In this document: piece by piece, positions 26,541-35,701 of the stretch
Position numbering within the stretch: position 1 is the stretch's first letter
Layout: each line of letters starts with the position of its first letter
From: Synechococcus sp. PCC 7335
GTDB taxonomy: Bacteria > Cyanobacteriota > Cyanobacteriia > Phormidesmidales > Phormidesmidaceae
Reading direction: 5' to 3'
NCBI RefSeq assembly: GCF_000155595.1
Contig: NZ_DS989905.1
Coordinates: 447,040-511,039 of the forward strand
Length of the DNA stretch: 64,000 nt
The notes under the pieces: generated by a model
Databases searched by the model: none
Told to the model about the DNA's origin: nothing
What the model saw: only the letters and a program-made list of their open reading frames with translations
Program-made: the position numbers and the translations under genes

Positions 26541-27398
26541 ATGACTGAGTCCTGGCATCACGACTATTTGGATACCAATGGTATTAAACTTCATTACGTT
26601 ACCCAAGGTGAAGGGCCTCTGATGCTGATGCTACATGGCTTTCCTGCCTTTTGGTATTCATGGAAGTATCAGATACCCGAATTTGCCCAGCACTACAAAG
26701 TTGTGGCGTTAGATCTGCGCGGATATAACAATAGCGATAGGCCTAAGCAGACGAGTGCCTATCGGCTTGAAGCACTGGTTGCTGATATTCGAGGGGCGAT
26801 CGCCGCGCTGGGTTATGACCGCTGCATCCTAGTTGGACATGATTGGGGTGGGGCCTTGGCTTGGTCTGTGAGCTATGCCCATCCCCAACTGATTGAGAAA
26901 CTCGTTGTGATGAACTTTCCTCATCCTGCTAAGTTCGCTGCTGGATTACGGACTCCACAGCAGCTTCTCAAAAGCGCCTACATTTTGTTTTTTCAGTTGC
27001 CACTACTACCGGAAATACTATTATCTGCTAACAATTACGAGGGAATTGCTGCTACGTTTAGTGACATCAATCAATATAACCCGGAATTTACAACTTCTGA
27101 TATCAATCGTTTTCGAGAAGCTGCTGCCAGAAAAGGGGCCATAAAGGCCATGCTGAATTACTATCGTAATTTATTTCAAGGCCCTATTTTTAAGAACCAA
27201 TGGGGCCAATTGAATGTGCCCACCTGCATGATTTGGGGGGAAGATGATCAAGCGTTTAGCAAAGAGCTAACCTATGATACGGATGCCTATGTGAAAGATT
27301 TACAGCTCCATTATGTGTCTCAGGCGGCTCACTGGGTTCAGCTAGATCGGCCTGATGTTGTAAATCAGCATGTGCGCCAGTATCTGGGGTATGGTTGA
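26541..27398 (+). CDS. Alpha/beta hydrolase, epoxide-hydrolase type
   Basis: The 285-residue protein has the epoxide-hydrolase oxyanion motif 'HGFPAFWYSW', a nucleophile Asp in 'VGHDWGG', a C-terminal acid in 'IWGEDDQAF' and the catalytic His in 'AAHWVQLDRP'. An Asp nucleophile in GHDWGG separates epoxide hydrolases and haloalkane dehalogenases from Ser esterases, and the HGFP motif favours the former. Placed after lipoxygenase and P450, it would open an allylic epoxide or epoxyalcohol made by the P450 to a diol or triol. The gene is 94 bases after the P450 gene and is probably in the same operon. Confidence 0.85.
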   Translation: MTESWHHDYLDTNGIKLHYVTQGEGPLMLMLHGFPAFWYSWKYQIPEFAQHYKVVALDLRGYNNSDRPKQTSAYRLEALVADIRGAIAALGYDRCILVGHDWGGALAWSVSYAHPQLIEKLVVMNFPHPAKFAAGLRTPQQLLKSAYILFFQLPLLPEILLSANNYEGIAATFSDINQYNPEFTTSDINRFREAAARKGAIKAMLNYYRNLFQGPIFKNQWGQLNVPTCMIWGEDDQAFSKELTYDTDAYVKDLQLHYVSQAAHWVQLDRPDVVNQHVRQYLGYG

Positions 27399-27490
27399 CC
27401 TAAGCCAAAAACAGATCTTCAGCAACAAAACCTTCGGGGTCGCTGTATAATTGGGGGCAATGATGGAGTTGTTCTATCTTCAGCTACTTC

Positions 27491-27533
27491 TTGCAACAGA
27501 ACCTCATTCAAATCTAGCTAACTTGACAATGCC
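27491..27533 (-). repeat. Two abutting IS6-like end remnants, right of oxylipin cluster
   Basis: TTGCAACAGAACC (27491-27503) equals the right end of the IS6 element at 1162-2003. Twelve bases later, AGCTAACTTGACAATGCC (27516-27533) matches the right end of the other IS6 element at 50808-51637. No transposase sequence remains, so these are solo ends. The second one overlaps the last codons and stop of the MscS gene. Confidence 0.6.
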
Positions 27534-29149
27534 ATCACTGGCTGAGTCGTTTGCTTTAGATAGCGAACGACTTCTTGATAGATTTGGCTGCTGATGCGAT
27601 CGCCTCTCTTACCATTCTCTAGCTTAATATCATCTACAAAAAAGCTCAGCGTAAAATCCAAATAGGCAGTGCCTTCATCGTTATGCTTTAGCGCCTTCAT
27701 TAGCACCTTAGGCTCTTGCCACTTCCTGCGAGGGGTTTTGAAGCGATCTTTTAGCCACTGTCGCAGGTCAAGCACATAGTCATCTAGCCGGGTCTCTTCG
27801 CGTTCGGGTCGCTCTATCTTTTGATGCAGTCGCTGAACGCGTCGCTTTAGAAGATTGATCCGTCGTTCCCACTCTTCTGGAATGAGATCTTCATCCTCGT
27901 CTAATAGGTGAGGATCGCGAATGGTCACGCGATACCAGGTGCGAATTAGCTCAATCAGGCTATCGTCTTCTGAGGTTTCTTCGTAGCGATAGGCGAGGCG
28001 CTTACCCACTTCTTCAGCGCTAACTGCGATGCCAATCAAGCGTAGAACACTTTGATATTCCATCTGAATGTTTTCGATCTCGTCGCTAGTCAATCCTCCC
28101 TTTTCGGCAAACTGTAAAGTCACCACAATAGAGCTTAGCGCTAAATCAATTTCTTCTAGTTTCAAGTTCACTTCGTTTTCTGCTAGCAGTCGCGATCGCC
28201 CTACTGACTGCTGTCTGGCTAGCAAAGGTTCCGTCTCAGAGGCTTGAAAATAGGAATCTACAAGCGCTAGCTTGTTATCAAGATCGCCTAGCGTATCGGG
28301 ATGAGCGAGCATCACCTGATTCATCACCTGCTTTAGTCCTTCTAGATCACAGCTCATCGGTGCTTCGACGGTAGTGACATAGTGGTAGTAGGCAGTCGGC
28401 CTGCTTAGATTAGTGATGTTTTGCCCTTGCAGCACGCTGTTAGGAATGTACATGTCGCAGTGATTTTCAAACATGTATAGCTGCGTGACTCGAACACCAA
28501 TACGGCGCAGCATACCAATCGAACCATCTTCTAGCTTGAGCACATCACCAAACTGAAAAGGCGTATCGATCAACAGCACCACACCACTAAAGAAATTAGC
28601 CAGAATATCTTTTACCGCAAAACCGATGATAAAAGTTGCACCGCCAAGCGTTACCCAAATCCCTGTAAGATCAACGCCAAAAGAGCTGAGCACTAGCGCT
28701 GCGCCCAAGACTGTAGCAATCACAGGGACAACAGCTTCTAGTAATGGCAACAGTACGTCGTCCCACATTACCTCTGACTGCTGTGTATAGCCTTTTAGAT
28801 AATAAACAACAACTTGATTAAATAGCTGAACTATCCAGTAGCTACAAGAGACAATTAGCCCAGCGCTTAGCAGCCGCTCAAAGTCGTCTACAAAATCATC
28901 CACCCCATCAACGGATAGCAGCTTTGAGAAGGTGAGTTTTAAACTGATTATCACAAAGCTAATCAGTGCTGGGTAGGCAGAGACGTTAAGTGTGACTAGG
29001 GCTAGATCGCTCTCGAATCGACGAAAGAGCGATCGCAACCCGCTAAACAGCAAAAAGTAAAGCAGCGCCGTTCCTAACCCGGACGCTAGCAGTCCACTGA
29101 TCACAAATGCGCGTGTACCTGCTGTAAATGGAAGCAGTTGTTCTAGCAT
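27518..29149 (-). CDS. MscS-family mechanosensitive channel with large cytoplasmic insert
   Basis: The 543-residue channel has four or five N-terminal membrane helices, a pore helix and beta domain ('GGATFIIGFAVKDILANF', 'DTPFQFGDVLKLEDGSIG', 'HCDMYIPNSVLQGQNITN'). The alpha/beta cytoplasmic domain is split by about 190 charged residues (roughly 310-500, with 'DEDEDLIPEEWERRINLLKR'). After the insert the usual beta strand resumes ('AYLDFTLSFFVDD'). The last codons ('VMALSS' and the stop) are read from an IS6-type terminal repeat, so the native C-terminus was probably replaced. The gene is 9 bases after a STAS gene and ends a seven-gene run, suggesting that partner-switch signalling controls or accompanies channel gating. 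Confidence 0.87.
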   Translation of the reverse strand: MLEQLLPFTAGTRAFVISGLLASGLGTALLYFLLFSGLRSLFRRFESDLALVTLNVSAYPALISFVIISLKLTFSKLLSVDGVDDFVDDFERLLSAGLIVSCSYWIVQLFNQVVVYYLKGYTQQSEVMWDDVLLPLLEAVVPVIATVLGAALVLSSFGVDLTGIWVTLGGATFIIGFAVKDILANFFSGVVLLIDTPFQFGDVLKLEDGSIGMLRRIGVRVTQLYMFENHCDMYIPNSVLQGQNITNLSRPTAYYHYVTTVEAPMSCDLEGLKQVMNQVMLAHPDTLGDLDNKLALVDSYFQASETEPLLARQQSVGRSRLLAENEVNLKLEEIDLALSSIVVTLQFAEKGGLTSDEIENIQMEYQSVLRLIGIAVSAEEVGKRLAYRYEETSEDDSLIELIRTWYRVTIRDPHLLDEDEDLIPEEWERRINLLKRRVQRLHQKIERPEREETRLDDYVLDLRQWLKDRFKTPRRKWQEPKVLMKALKHNDEGTAYLDFTLSFFVDDIKLENGKRGDRISSQIYQEVVRYLKQTTQPVMALSS

Positions 29150-29158
29150 AAAGCTTGT

Positions 29159-29512
29159 CTATTCGATCTCTAGCTTAAGGCTGGGCAAGAACTTCTGAAG
29201 ATTCTTCAAAGACTTTCCCTGCCAGGGCATATCGTTTGAGCCTAAAATCACTAGCTGGGTTCCCTTTTGCTTGCGCAAGCCCAAGACAAACTTAGAGAGC
29301 ATACTAATGCCTGAGCTATTCAAAAAGGCCAGCTCTCTAAGATCAATTGTCATCACATCAGGGCTACTGCCGATCGCTTCAGCGAGTAGCGCATTGATAG
29401 GTGCATACTCTTTAGGGCCACCTAGAGCCAGCTCACCTCTGAATTTAACCGTCGTAGAATCAGAATCATATTCCACGACATAGTCTTCGCCTTTCACCTC
29501 TTGAACTGTCAT
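29159..29512 (-). CDS. STAS-domain anti-sigma-factor antagonist-like protein
   Basis: The 117-residue protein has the SpoIIAA-type fold with the switch serine region 'LAFLNSSGISMLSKF', where the first or second Ser would be phosphorylated by an HPK-like kinase. It contains one STAS domain and no membrane segment. Its neighbours, upstream in the transcript, are a HATPase-type kinase and two SpoIIE phosphatases. Together they are a complete partner-switching set: the kinase phosphorylates STAS, the phosphatases reverse it, and the STAS state governs a target. No sigma factor lies in the operon; the next gene is an MscS channel, 9 bases on. Confidence 0.87.
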   Translation of the reverse strand: MTVQEVKGEDYVVEYDSDSTTVKFRGELALGGPKEYAPINALLAEAIGSSPDVMTIDLRELAFLNSSGISMLSKFVLGLRKQKGTQLVILGSNDMPWQGKSLKNLQKFLPSLKLEIE

Positions 29513-29607
29513 ATGTAGCTATTCCAACTTGCCTTATCGTGATGAATACTACTTTACGCGATTGCGCCCTACTAGGGTTTTTTACTACTGGCTCAATACC
29601 ATAATCC

Positions 29608-30210
29608 CTATACCCGGATTTGAGCCATCGTCGTCACCAGAAAAAAATCATCTCTAGAAGTCAGCGGTGTAAACTGCCAGCCTAGCTTGGCTTGATAGTC
29701 ATTTAGCATGGTGAGAAAGCCCAGTCCAGATATTTCTGCATTCTCATCTTCGGCGCTAGCTTCTACTTGCTGCATATACATCTCCTCAGGATCAGCGCTC
29801 AACAGTTTTCTAATAAACATCTGAAACTTTTCGGCCCCGGCCCGGCTGACGTTATTAGAAGCAAACATCACGGCCACTATCTCAGTCTCATCTAGAAAGT
29901 GAATGCCAAACTTCACCTTCGATTTGAAGCGATGATCACTTCCAGTTAGATTAAACTTCATGGCATTCTCTAATAGCTCGTTAGTGACATAGCTGATAGC
30001 CCCTTTTGTTTCTTTTATTCTCTTTTCTGCCTCGGGATCACCTTCGTCTAGGGGTAGAAAGTTGATAAAGTAGTCAGCTACAAAATGGGAGGATAGGCGC
30101 TGCGATCGCCAGCGGTGTCTGATCCGCTCAGAAGTAGGCGTAAAGCTCAGCTCTAAAGAATCACGATCAGGTGGAAAGTCTTCAATAAAGCTACCAAATG
30201 TTTTGTGCAT
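29608..30210 (-). CDS. HATPase-type regulatory kinase (DUF6272/SiaB-like)
   Basis: The 200-residue protein carries the N-box of GHKL ATPases in 'YVTNELLENAMKFN', the position where SpoIIAB/RsbW-type kinases bind Mg-ATP. A later glycine-rich stretch ('ISGLGFLTMLNDY') stands where the G-box would be. The family resembles slow 'SiaB-like' kinases found with SiaA/SpoIIE phosphatases and STAS proteins. It should phosphorylate the downstream STAS protein. It is 41 bases after the second phosphatase gene. Binding of a sigma factor is possible, but no sigma gene is near. Confidence 0.78.
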   Translation of the reverse strand: MHKTFGSFIEDFPPDRDSLELSFTPTSERIRHRWRSQRLSSHFVADYFINFLPLDEGDPEAEKRIKETKGAISYVTNELLENAMKFNLTGSDHRFKSKVKFGIHFLDETEIVAVMFASNNVSRAGAEKFQMFIRKLLSADPEEMYMQQVEASAEDENAEISGLGFLTMLNDYQAKLGWQFTPLTSRDDFFLVTTMAQIRV

Positions 30211-30251
30211 AGAGTTCGTCCCTTGAGAACTGTCGTAAAAAGCCTGCTGGC

Positions 30252-32375
30252 TTACTGCTGCTTAATTACTAGCAGCGTGATATCATCAAAAACTTTTTGC
30301 TCACCAATAAACGCTCTAACGTCACTGATAATTCCCTGCTTGATTGCTTCAGCGCTCTGCGGCCAGCAGCGCAAGATCACTTTGCAAAAGCGCTCCATAC
30401 CATACTGCTCTTTTTGGGGGCTATAGGCTTCTGGGATACCATCTGTATAAAGAACAAGGCCATCACCCGGATAGAGCCGAACAACAGTAGAGTCGATGAA
30501 GTCAGAAATATCAGCATCTAAGCCGATGGGAAGCCCTAAATCCATCGTGTCGATGGGCTCAATCCTACCATCCGCGCGGACTACCAACGTTTCCTCGTGC
30601 TGCCCGCTAATTCTCACATTTCCTTTCTCGTAGTTGAGCACAGCCAGCGTCAGGTTTTTATCAGTGCCCATTCGCTGAATATTACTATAGATAGTGCGGT
30701 TTAGCGTATCTAAGAACTTCACTGGATCGTCTTCTTGGATCTGCTGTAAGGTGCGCACTACTGTTTGAGTCATCAACATCAGCATGCCGCTTTCTAGACC
30801 ATGACCGGTCACATCGCCAATGCCAATAGTCACTAACCCGTTAGCTTGCAAGACATCGTAGTAGTCACCGCCCACTTCATCAGCGGGCTCCATAAAGCCT
30901 GCGATATCTAGTCCATCGACGCTATCTAGCTCTTCGGTCCTAGGCAAAATCAGCTGCTGAATCTGTCTAACCGCATCTAGCTCGGCGCTCATGCGTAGAT
31001 TCTCATTCTTTAGCTTTTCGTTTAGCCGAGTAATCTGTTGATTAGCCCCGGCGAGATCAGCTGTTCGCTCTTTGACTTTATCTTCTAATGTCTCGAATGA
31101 GGTCTTAAGCTGGCTAGTCATGCGGTTGAATGAATGAGCTAGCGTTCGCAACTCGTTGACGCGAATAGACTCATCAACTTGCTGACTAAGCTTGCCATCG
31201 GCAATCTCTCTGGAGGCCTCAGTTAGACGTAGAACCGGCTGTGTGAGCCAGCGCGTGGTCAGAACACCAACGCCAACCGCAATCCCTAACGCAAGAATCG
31301 CTAAACCAAAAGTGTTGCGAATGTTGCTATAGATCTGGCCCATGAAGTCGGCTTCTGGAATGGTAACGACAATCAGCCAATCTAGCCCTTTATCGTCGCT
31401 AAAAGGGAGCACCTGAACAAACTGACGCTGTCCGTTCAGTCTGAAAGTGAGCTGCTGCGATCGCCTGATCTCTCCAAATCCGCCAAACCGCTCTGCAATG
31501 TACTCAGTGGTGCCGCGTACTAGCGCGTTGCTGCTATCTGCCGCGCTCAACAGATCGGCGTCGCCAGTAACCTTGGTGACCGTTGCCGATTCTTCTACCG
31601 AGCTAGAAACTAGACGGCCTTGCCTATCGACGACAAATGCCTGACCCGACTTACCAATTTCTAAGGTTTGTAGAAAGCTACGAAACTCTTCTGGCAAGAC
31701 CACATCTGTCGCACACACCCCAATTAAAGAGCGCCCTTGTCGGTTGTAGACAGGCGTACTCGCTGTGATATTGGGTAGGCCAGTGGTAAAAGCCAGATAG
31801 ACATCAGTCCAAGTTGGCCGCTCAGCTCTAAGCGCGTCCTGATACCAGGGGCGCCGCCTAGCGTTGAAGTAGGCATCTATTTCGCGCAAGAAGCTCGTAC
31901 GCTTGCCTAGTACATTCATAGCGTAATACTGCCGGCGCCTCAGTGTAGAAAGGTTGCTATACGATAGCTGCAAAGATCCGTCATCGGGCGATCGCAATAC
32001 CCCAAAAAAGTCACCCTCTCGATTGCCACAATAGACAAAGGCAATATTCGGCGATATCCGCATCTGCTGATACATCTGAGATTCTCCAGTGCTACCGTTG
32101 GCAATATCTAGAGTCCCTTCTAACAATGCCGCTGCGTTTAGCCGATTAATCTCATGGGGAATCTCAAAATAGCCTTCTAACTCGCTTTGAATTCGCGCTG
32201 ATACCTCAGTACGCAGCTGTGAAGTGAGCGTTTGCACAGCCCGCTGTCCGGTTCGAAAAGAGAGGTACCCTACCACGCCAACCGTCGCACAAAGCTGCAA
32301 GACAAACGGCACGATCAGTACCCGGCGCAGCGGCACATGAAAATTCTTGGAATGTGAACTGAACAACTGTTTCAT
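30252..32375 (-). CDS. Membrane sensor PP2C (SpoIIE) phosphatase, Cache-HAMP
   Basis: The 707-residue protein has a membrane helix near 20-38, a periplasmic Cache-like sensor ('IAFVYCGNREGDFFGVL', 'RRPWYQDALRAERPTWTDVY'), a second helix near 345-370, HAMP and a coiled coil near 370-465. A C-terminal PP2C/SpoIIE domain follows with metal-binding aspartates in 'VGGDYYDVL', 'GIGDVTGHGLESG' and 'LYTDGIPEAY'. It should dephosphorylate a STAS protein in response to a periplasmic ligand. Its phosphatase half is very similar to that of the preceding gene, while the sensor halves differ, indicating a tandem duplication followed by sensor replacement. Confidence 0.9.
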   Translation of the reverse strand: MKQLFSSHSKNFHVPLRRVLIVPFVLQLCATVGVVGYLSFRTGQRAVQTLTSQLRTEVSARIQSELEGYFEIPHEINRLNAAALLEGTLDIANGSTGESQMYQQMRISPNIAFVYCGNREGDFFGVLRSPDDGSLQLSYSNLSTLRRRQYYAMNVLGKRTSFLREIDAYFNARRRPWYQDALRAERPTWTDVYLAFTTGLPNITASTPVYNRQGRSLIGVCATDVVLPEEFRSFLQTLEIGKSGQAFVVDRQGRLVSSSVEESATVTKVTGDADLLSAADSSNALVRGTTEYIAERFGGFGEIRRSQQLTFRLNGQRQFVQVLPFSDDKGLDWLIVVTIPEADFMGQIYSNIRNTFGLAILALGIAVGVGVLTTRWLTQPVLRLTEASREIADGKLSQQVDESIRVNELRTLAHSFNRMTSQLKTSFETLEDKVKERTADLAGANQQITRLNEKLKNENLRMSAELDAVRQIQQLILPRTEELDSVDGLDIAGFMEPADEVGGDYYDVLQANGLVTIGIGDVTGHGLESGMLMLMTQTVVRTLQQIQEDDPVKFLDTLNRTIYSNIQRMGTDKNLTLAVLNYEKGNVRISGQHEETLVVRADGRIEPIDTMDLGLPIGLDADISDFIDSTVVRLYPGDGLVLYTDGIPEAYSPQKEQYGMERFCKVILRCWPQSAEAIKQGIISDVRAFIGEQKVFDDITLLVIKQQ

Positions 32376-32409
32376 GTGGAGCGCCTGATCTTCTGGCCTT
32401 GATTAAGCA

Positions 32410-34494
32410 TTATCTCTGTTTAAGAACTAATAGCGTGATATCGTCAAAAACTTTTTGCTCTCCAATAAAACTTCTTACATCTCCAACAATTGCTTGCCTG
32501 ACAGCAGCGGCAGATCCTTGCCAGTTCTGAGTAATCACCTCACATAGACGGTCCATACCATACTGTTTTTTGGCCATGTTATAGGCTTCTGGAATGCCAT
32601 CGGTATATAGAATCACGCCGTCTCCTGGCGCTAGCTCTACGGTGATATGATCAATAAAATCAACAATGTCGTCATCTAGGCCAATCGGCAGACCTAAGTC
32701 CATCGTATCGATCCGCTCTATGCTGCCATCAGCTCTCACGATTAGCGTTTCCTCGTGCTGGCCGCTAATGCTGACTTTGCCTTCTACATAGTTGAGGATA
32801 GCCAAGGTTAGATTTCTATCAGAGTTCATCCGCTGCACGTTGTGATAGAGCGTCCGGTTGAGCGTATCTAAAAACTTTACCGGGTCTAATTCTCTAATTT
32901 CTTGTAGGGTTCGCACCGCTGTCTGGGTCATCAGCATCAGCAGTCCACTTTCTAGCCCGTGGCCAGTCACATCGCCAATGCCCAGGGTGACAATGTCATC
33001 GGTTTGCAGCACGTCGTAATAATCGCCACCGACCTCATCTGCTGGCTCCATAAAGCCAGAGATATCTAACCCTTCAACCTGATCTAGTTCTTCTGCTTTG
33101 GGTAGGATCATCTGTTGGATCTGCTTGGCAACATCCAGCTCAGCCCCCATACGCAGGTTTTCTGCTTTGAGTTTGTCATTTAGAGCAGTGATTTGGTCGT
33201 TGGCGCTCGCTAGCTCAGCAGTTCGTTCAGCAACTTTATCTTCTAGCGTATCTAGAAAAGTTTTGAGCTGTCTGGCCATACTGTTGAATGAATAGGCCAG
33301 CTCTCCGACTTCATCAGCAGAAGTTTCGGGGGCTTTCGCGTTTAAATCGCCCCCTTGAATCCGATTGGTTACTTCTGTTAGTCGTTTAATCGGATCGGCA
33401 ATCTGCTTTTGCAGCAGCCGCACCATGAAGATGCCTACGCCTAGTGCCAGGAATCCGCCTAGAAATGTCTGCCATTGGGCTAAGCTAAGGCTACGGCTAC
33501 CCGCTTGCAGTTCGCTAGCGAGCACATTTTGCTGATCGGCGACGATGCTGCCTAGCTGTTCTAACATGACCTCTGCGATTGGCTCTGCCTCATCTTGAAA
33601 TAGCTGTAGATCCTGGCGGTAGCTGTCGCTCTCCACAATCTCAAACATGCGGGTAGGCAGTGCAAACAGAGTTTCTCTTTGTTGAACAATCTCACCTAGA
33701 CTTTCTAACTGAGCCGCGCTCAGTGCGCTCTGGTTAGCGGTGAGCTGCTGTAGGGCCAGCTGATTTTCTTTGGCAGTCGTGTTGTAGTCGAAGCGAAAGG
33801 TGGGCGATCGCGTCACTAGATAGCTCTGCAGCGCCGATATCGACAGCGAAAACGTACTTTGAAAGTCCGCCATGTCTCGCAGCAAAATGGTATTGGTACG
33901 AGACGGCGATCGCCCCTCTTGCTCATCCACCATGCGGGTAATTTCGCGTTGAATGATGATAATGCTTCTTTGCCCTTCGGTGTCGAGTAGCTTTAGAGCT
34001 GGCTGATTGTCTAACAGGTTATCTCTTAGCGCGATTAGCCGATCGGGTAGTTCTAGCCAGCGGCTGTAGTTCTCCTCTAGCGCAGCGAGCTGATCTAGTG
34101 AGCCTTGAGAGGTTTTAGAAGCCGTGCGATCGCCAAACAGCCGATCAAGCTGAGAAATATCCGCCTCAAACTGATGCCGAGTCTCCTGATAGCGATAGCG
34201 ATACTTTGGTTCGCCCGTGGCTAGATACGCCCGCATGTTTGAGAGCATCTTCAGTAAATTCTCCTGAGCACTCGCCGAAGCAACCACTGTAGGTACCCGC
34301 AGCTGCTGCGTTCTTTGGATACTAGTTGACGCGACCTGACCCGCGATAAAGCTGAGGATCACAACCAATAGGGTAATTGCCACTAGCGAACCAAATCCTA
34401 GGGTCAACTTACGACGAATTCTGAGGTTTCGTAGAGAAGTCTCGAACCGAGAAAGTTTGAGATATTTCCTGAGTGAGGAAGAATTGGTATTCAT
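32410..34494 (-). CDS. Membrane sensor PP2C (SpoIIE) phosphatase, helical-bundle sensor
   Basis: I use ATG 34494 (694 residues), because an upstream start would overlap the TRAP-protein gene by 41 bases. A helix near 34-56 is followed by a long, all-helical periplasmic region (four-helix-bundle/CHASE3-like, about 60-320), a second helix, HAMP and coiled coil. The PP2C domain is closely similar to that of the next gene ('VGGDYYDVL', 'GDVTGHGLESG', 'LYTDGIPEAY'). Two phosphatases with different sensors acting on one STAS/kinase pair would integrate two inputs. The TRAP-type binding proteins encoded immediately upstream are candidate ligand-delivery partners. Confidence 0.88.
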   Translation of the reverse strand: MNTNSSSLRKYLKLSRFETSLRNLRIRRKLTLGFGSLVAITLLVVILSFIAGQVASTSIQRTQQLRVPTVVASASAQENLLKMLSNMRAYLATGEPKYRYRYQETRHQFEADISQLDRLFGDRTASKTSQGSLDQLAALEENYSRWLELPDRLIALRDNLLDNQPALKLLDTEGQRSIIIIQREITRMVDEQEGRSPSRTNTILLRDMADFQSTFSLSISALQSYLVTRSPTFRFDYNTTAKENQLALQQLTANQSALSAAQLESLGEIVQQRETLFALPTRMFEIVESDSYRQDLQLFQDEAEPIAEVMLEQLGSIVADQQNVLASELQAGSRSLSLAQWQTFLGGFLALGVGIFMVRLLQKQIADPIKRLTEVTNRIQGGDLNAKAPETSADEVGELAYSFNSMARQLKTFLDTLEDKVAERTAELASANDQITALNDKLKAENLRMGAELDVAKQIQQMILPKAEELDQVEGLDISGFMEPADEVGGDYYDVLQTDDIVTLGIGDVTGHGLESGLLMLMTQTAVRTLQEIRELDPVKFLDTLNRTLYHNVQRMNSDRNLTLAILNYVEGKVSISGQHEETLIVRADGSIERIDTMDLGLPIGLDDDIVDFIDHITVELAPGDGVILYTDGIPEAYNMAKKQYGMDRLCEVITQNWQGSAAAVRQAIVGDVRSFIGEQKVFDDITLLVLKQR

Positions 34495-34519
34495 AAGAAA
34501 GGCACTCACTACACGAAAA

Positions 34520-35698
34520 CTATAGGCTCGCAGATTGACTTTGCAGCGAAAACTGTTCAAAACTCAGCTCATTTATCTGGTTCCATTGAAAAATTTGACG
34601 GCGAAACTGTCGCCACTGATCGTAGAGCGCCTTGAACGTAGGATCCGTACGGGCACTCTCTTCTAGCAGCTCAAAGGTTGTCCTCTGGGCGGCTTCCATG
34701 ATCTCTATACTGTAGGGCTTTAGTTTCACCCCTCGATCAACCAGTCGCTGTAGCGCTTCGCCGCTCGCTGCGTCAAAATCTGCCAGCGTGGTGAGATTGG
34801 CCGCTGCTGCTGCCGAGCGTAAGATGCTCTGATAGGCTTTGGGTAGCTGCTGCCACTGCGCCTGATTGATCACTAGTTTGTAGGTTGACCCAGGCTCCCA
34901 CCAGCCTGGGTAATAGCAGTACTGCGCGACTTCATATAGCTTTAGCTGCTCGTCAGTTTGAGGACTTTGCCACTCGGCCGCATCTACTGTGCCCGCTTCT
35001 AGGGCTGCGTAAATCTGATCGCCTGCTAGCGCCACTGTCTCTACGCCTAACCGCTGCATTACCTTTGCCCCAAAGCCAGTTATCCGCATCTTGAGGCCTG
35101 CTAGATCAGCGACTGTTTCTACCTCTTTATTCGTCCAGCTACCCATCTGGATACCCGCGCTGCCCGCCGGAAAGACGACAACATCGAAGGGATCATGTAG
35201 CTTGGTCATCGCTGCCTCGCCGCCACCGTAATAGAACCAGGCGTACTGTTGATAGGGCGTCAGCCCAAAAGGAACAGTAGTGCCAAAGACGAGGGCCGGA
35301 TTTTTGTCTATGTAGTACAAGCTGCTGGTGTGGCCACACTCCACTTCACCAGAGCGTACCGCTTCAAAGACTTCTAGGGCGGGGGCGATCGCTCCAGAAG
35401 CATAAGGGGTAATGATGAACTGGCCATCGGTCATAGCAGCTACGCGATCGCAAAAGTCCACCGCTGAGCGAAACGTGATGCCCTGCCCCTCTGGCCAGCT
35501 CGTCGCCATCCGCCATTCGATCGCAGGCTGAGTCGCTGCTATTTTTGCTGTCGAATTGGGCGAAGTCGTTTGATCAGCCGTTTGATTAGCCGTTCGATCA
35601 GCCGTTTGGTTAGCCGTCTGAGTCTGAACCACCGAGCCTGCTGTGGCTGAGCCCACTGCCCCTAGCGCCGCTTTTTTGATTAGCTTTCTACGCCGCAT
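34520..35698 (-). CDS. TRAP-type (DctP family) periplasmic binding protein
   Basis: The 392-residue protein has a twin-arginine-like signal ('MRRRKLIKKAALGAVG') and a low-complexity linker of repeated 'TANQTAD' units. A DctP/TakP-type binding fold follows ('EWRMATSWPEGQG', 'SLYYIDKNPALVFGT', 'CYYPGWWEPGS'). The 'WRMATSWP' and 'GWWEPG' blocks resemble TRAP proteins for alpha-keto acids and similar carboxylates. No DctQ or DctM membrane genes are in the window. It is 3 bases after a paralogue and 25 bases before a sensor phosphatase gene, so a sensory role is plausible. Confidence 0.87.
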   Translation of the reverse strand: MRRRKLIKKAALGAVGSATAGSVVQTQTANQTADRTANQTADQTTSPNSTAKIAATQPAIEWRMATSWPEGQGITFRSAVDFCDRVAAMTDGQFIITPYASGAIAPALEVFEAVRSGEVECGHTSSLYYIDKNPALVFGTTVPFGLTPYQQYAWFYYGGGEAAMTKLHDPFDVVVFPAGSAGIQMGSWTNKEVETVADLAGLKMRITGFGAKVMQRLGVETVALAGDQIYAALEAGTVDAAEWQSPQTDEQLKLYEVAQYCYYPGWWEPGSTYKLVINQAQWQQLPKAYQSILRSAAAAANLTTLADFDAASGEALQRLVDRGVKLKPYSIEIMEAAQRTTFELLEESARTDPTFKALYDQWRQFRRQIFQWNQINELSFEQFSLQSQSASL

Positions 35699-35701
35699 AG
35701 C

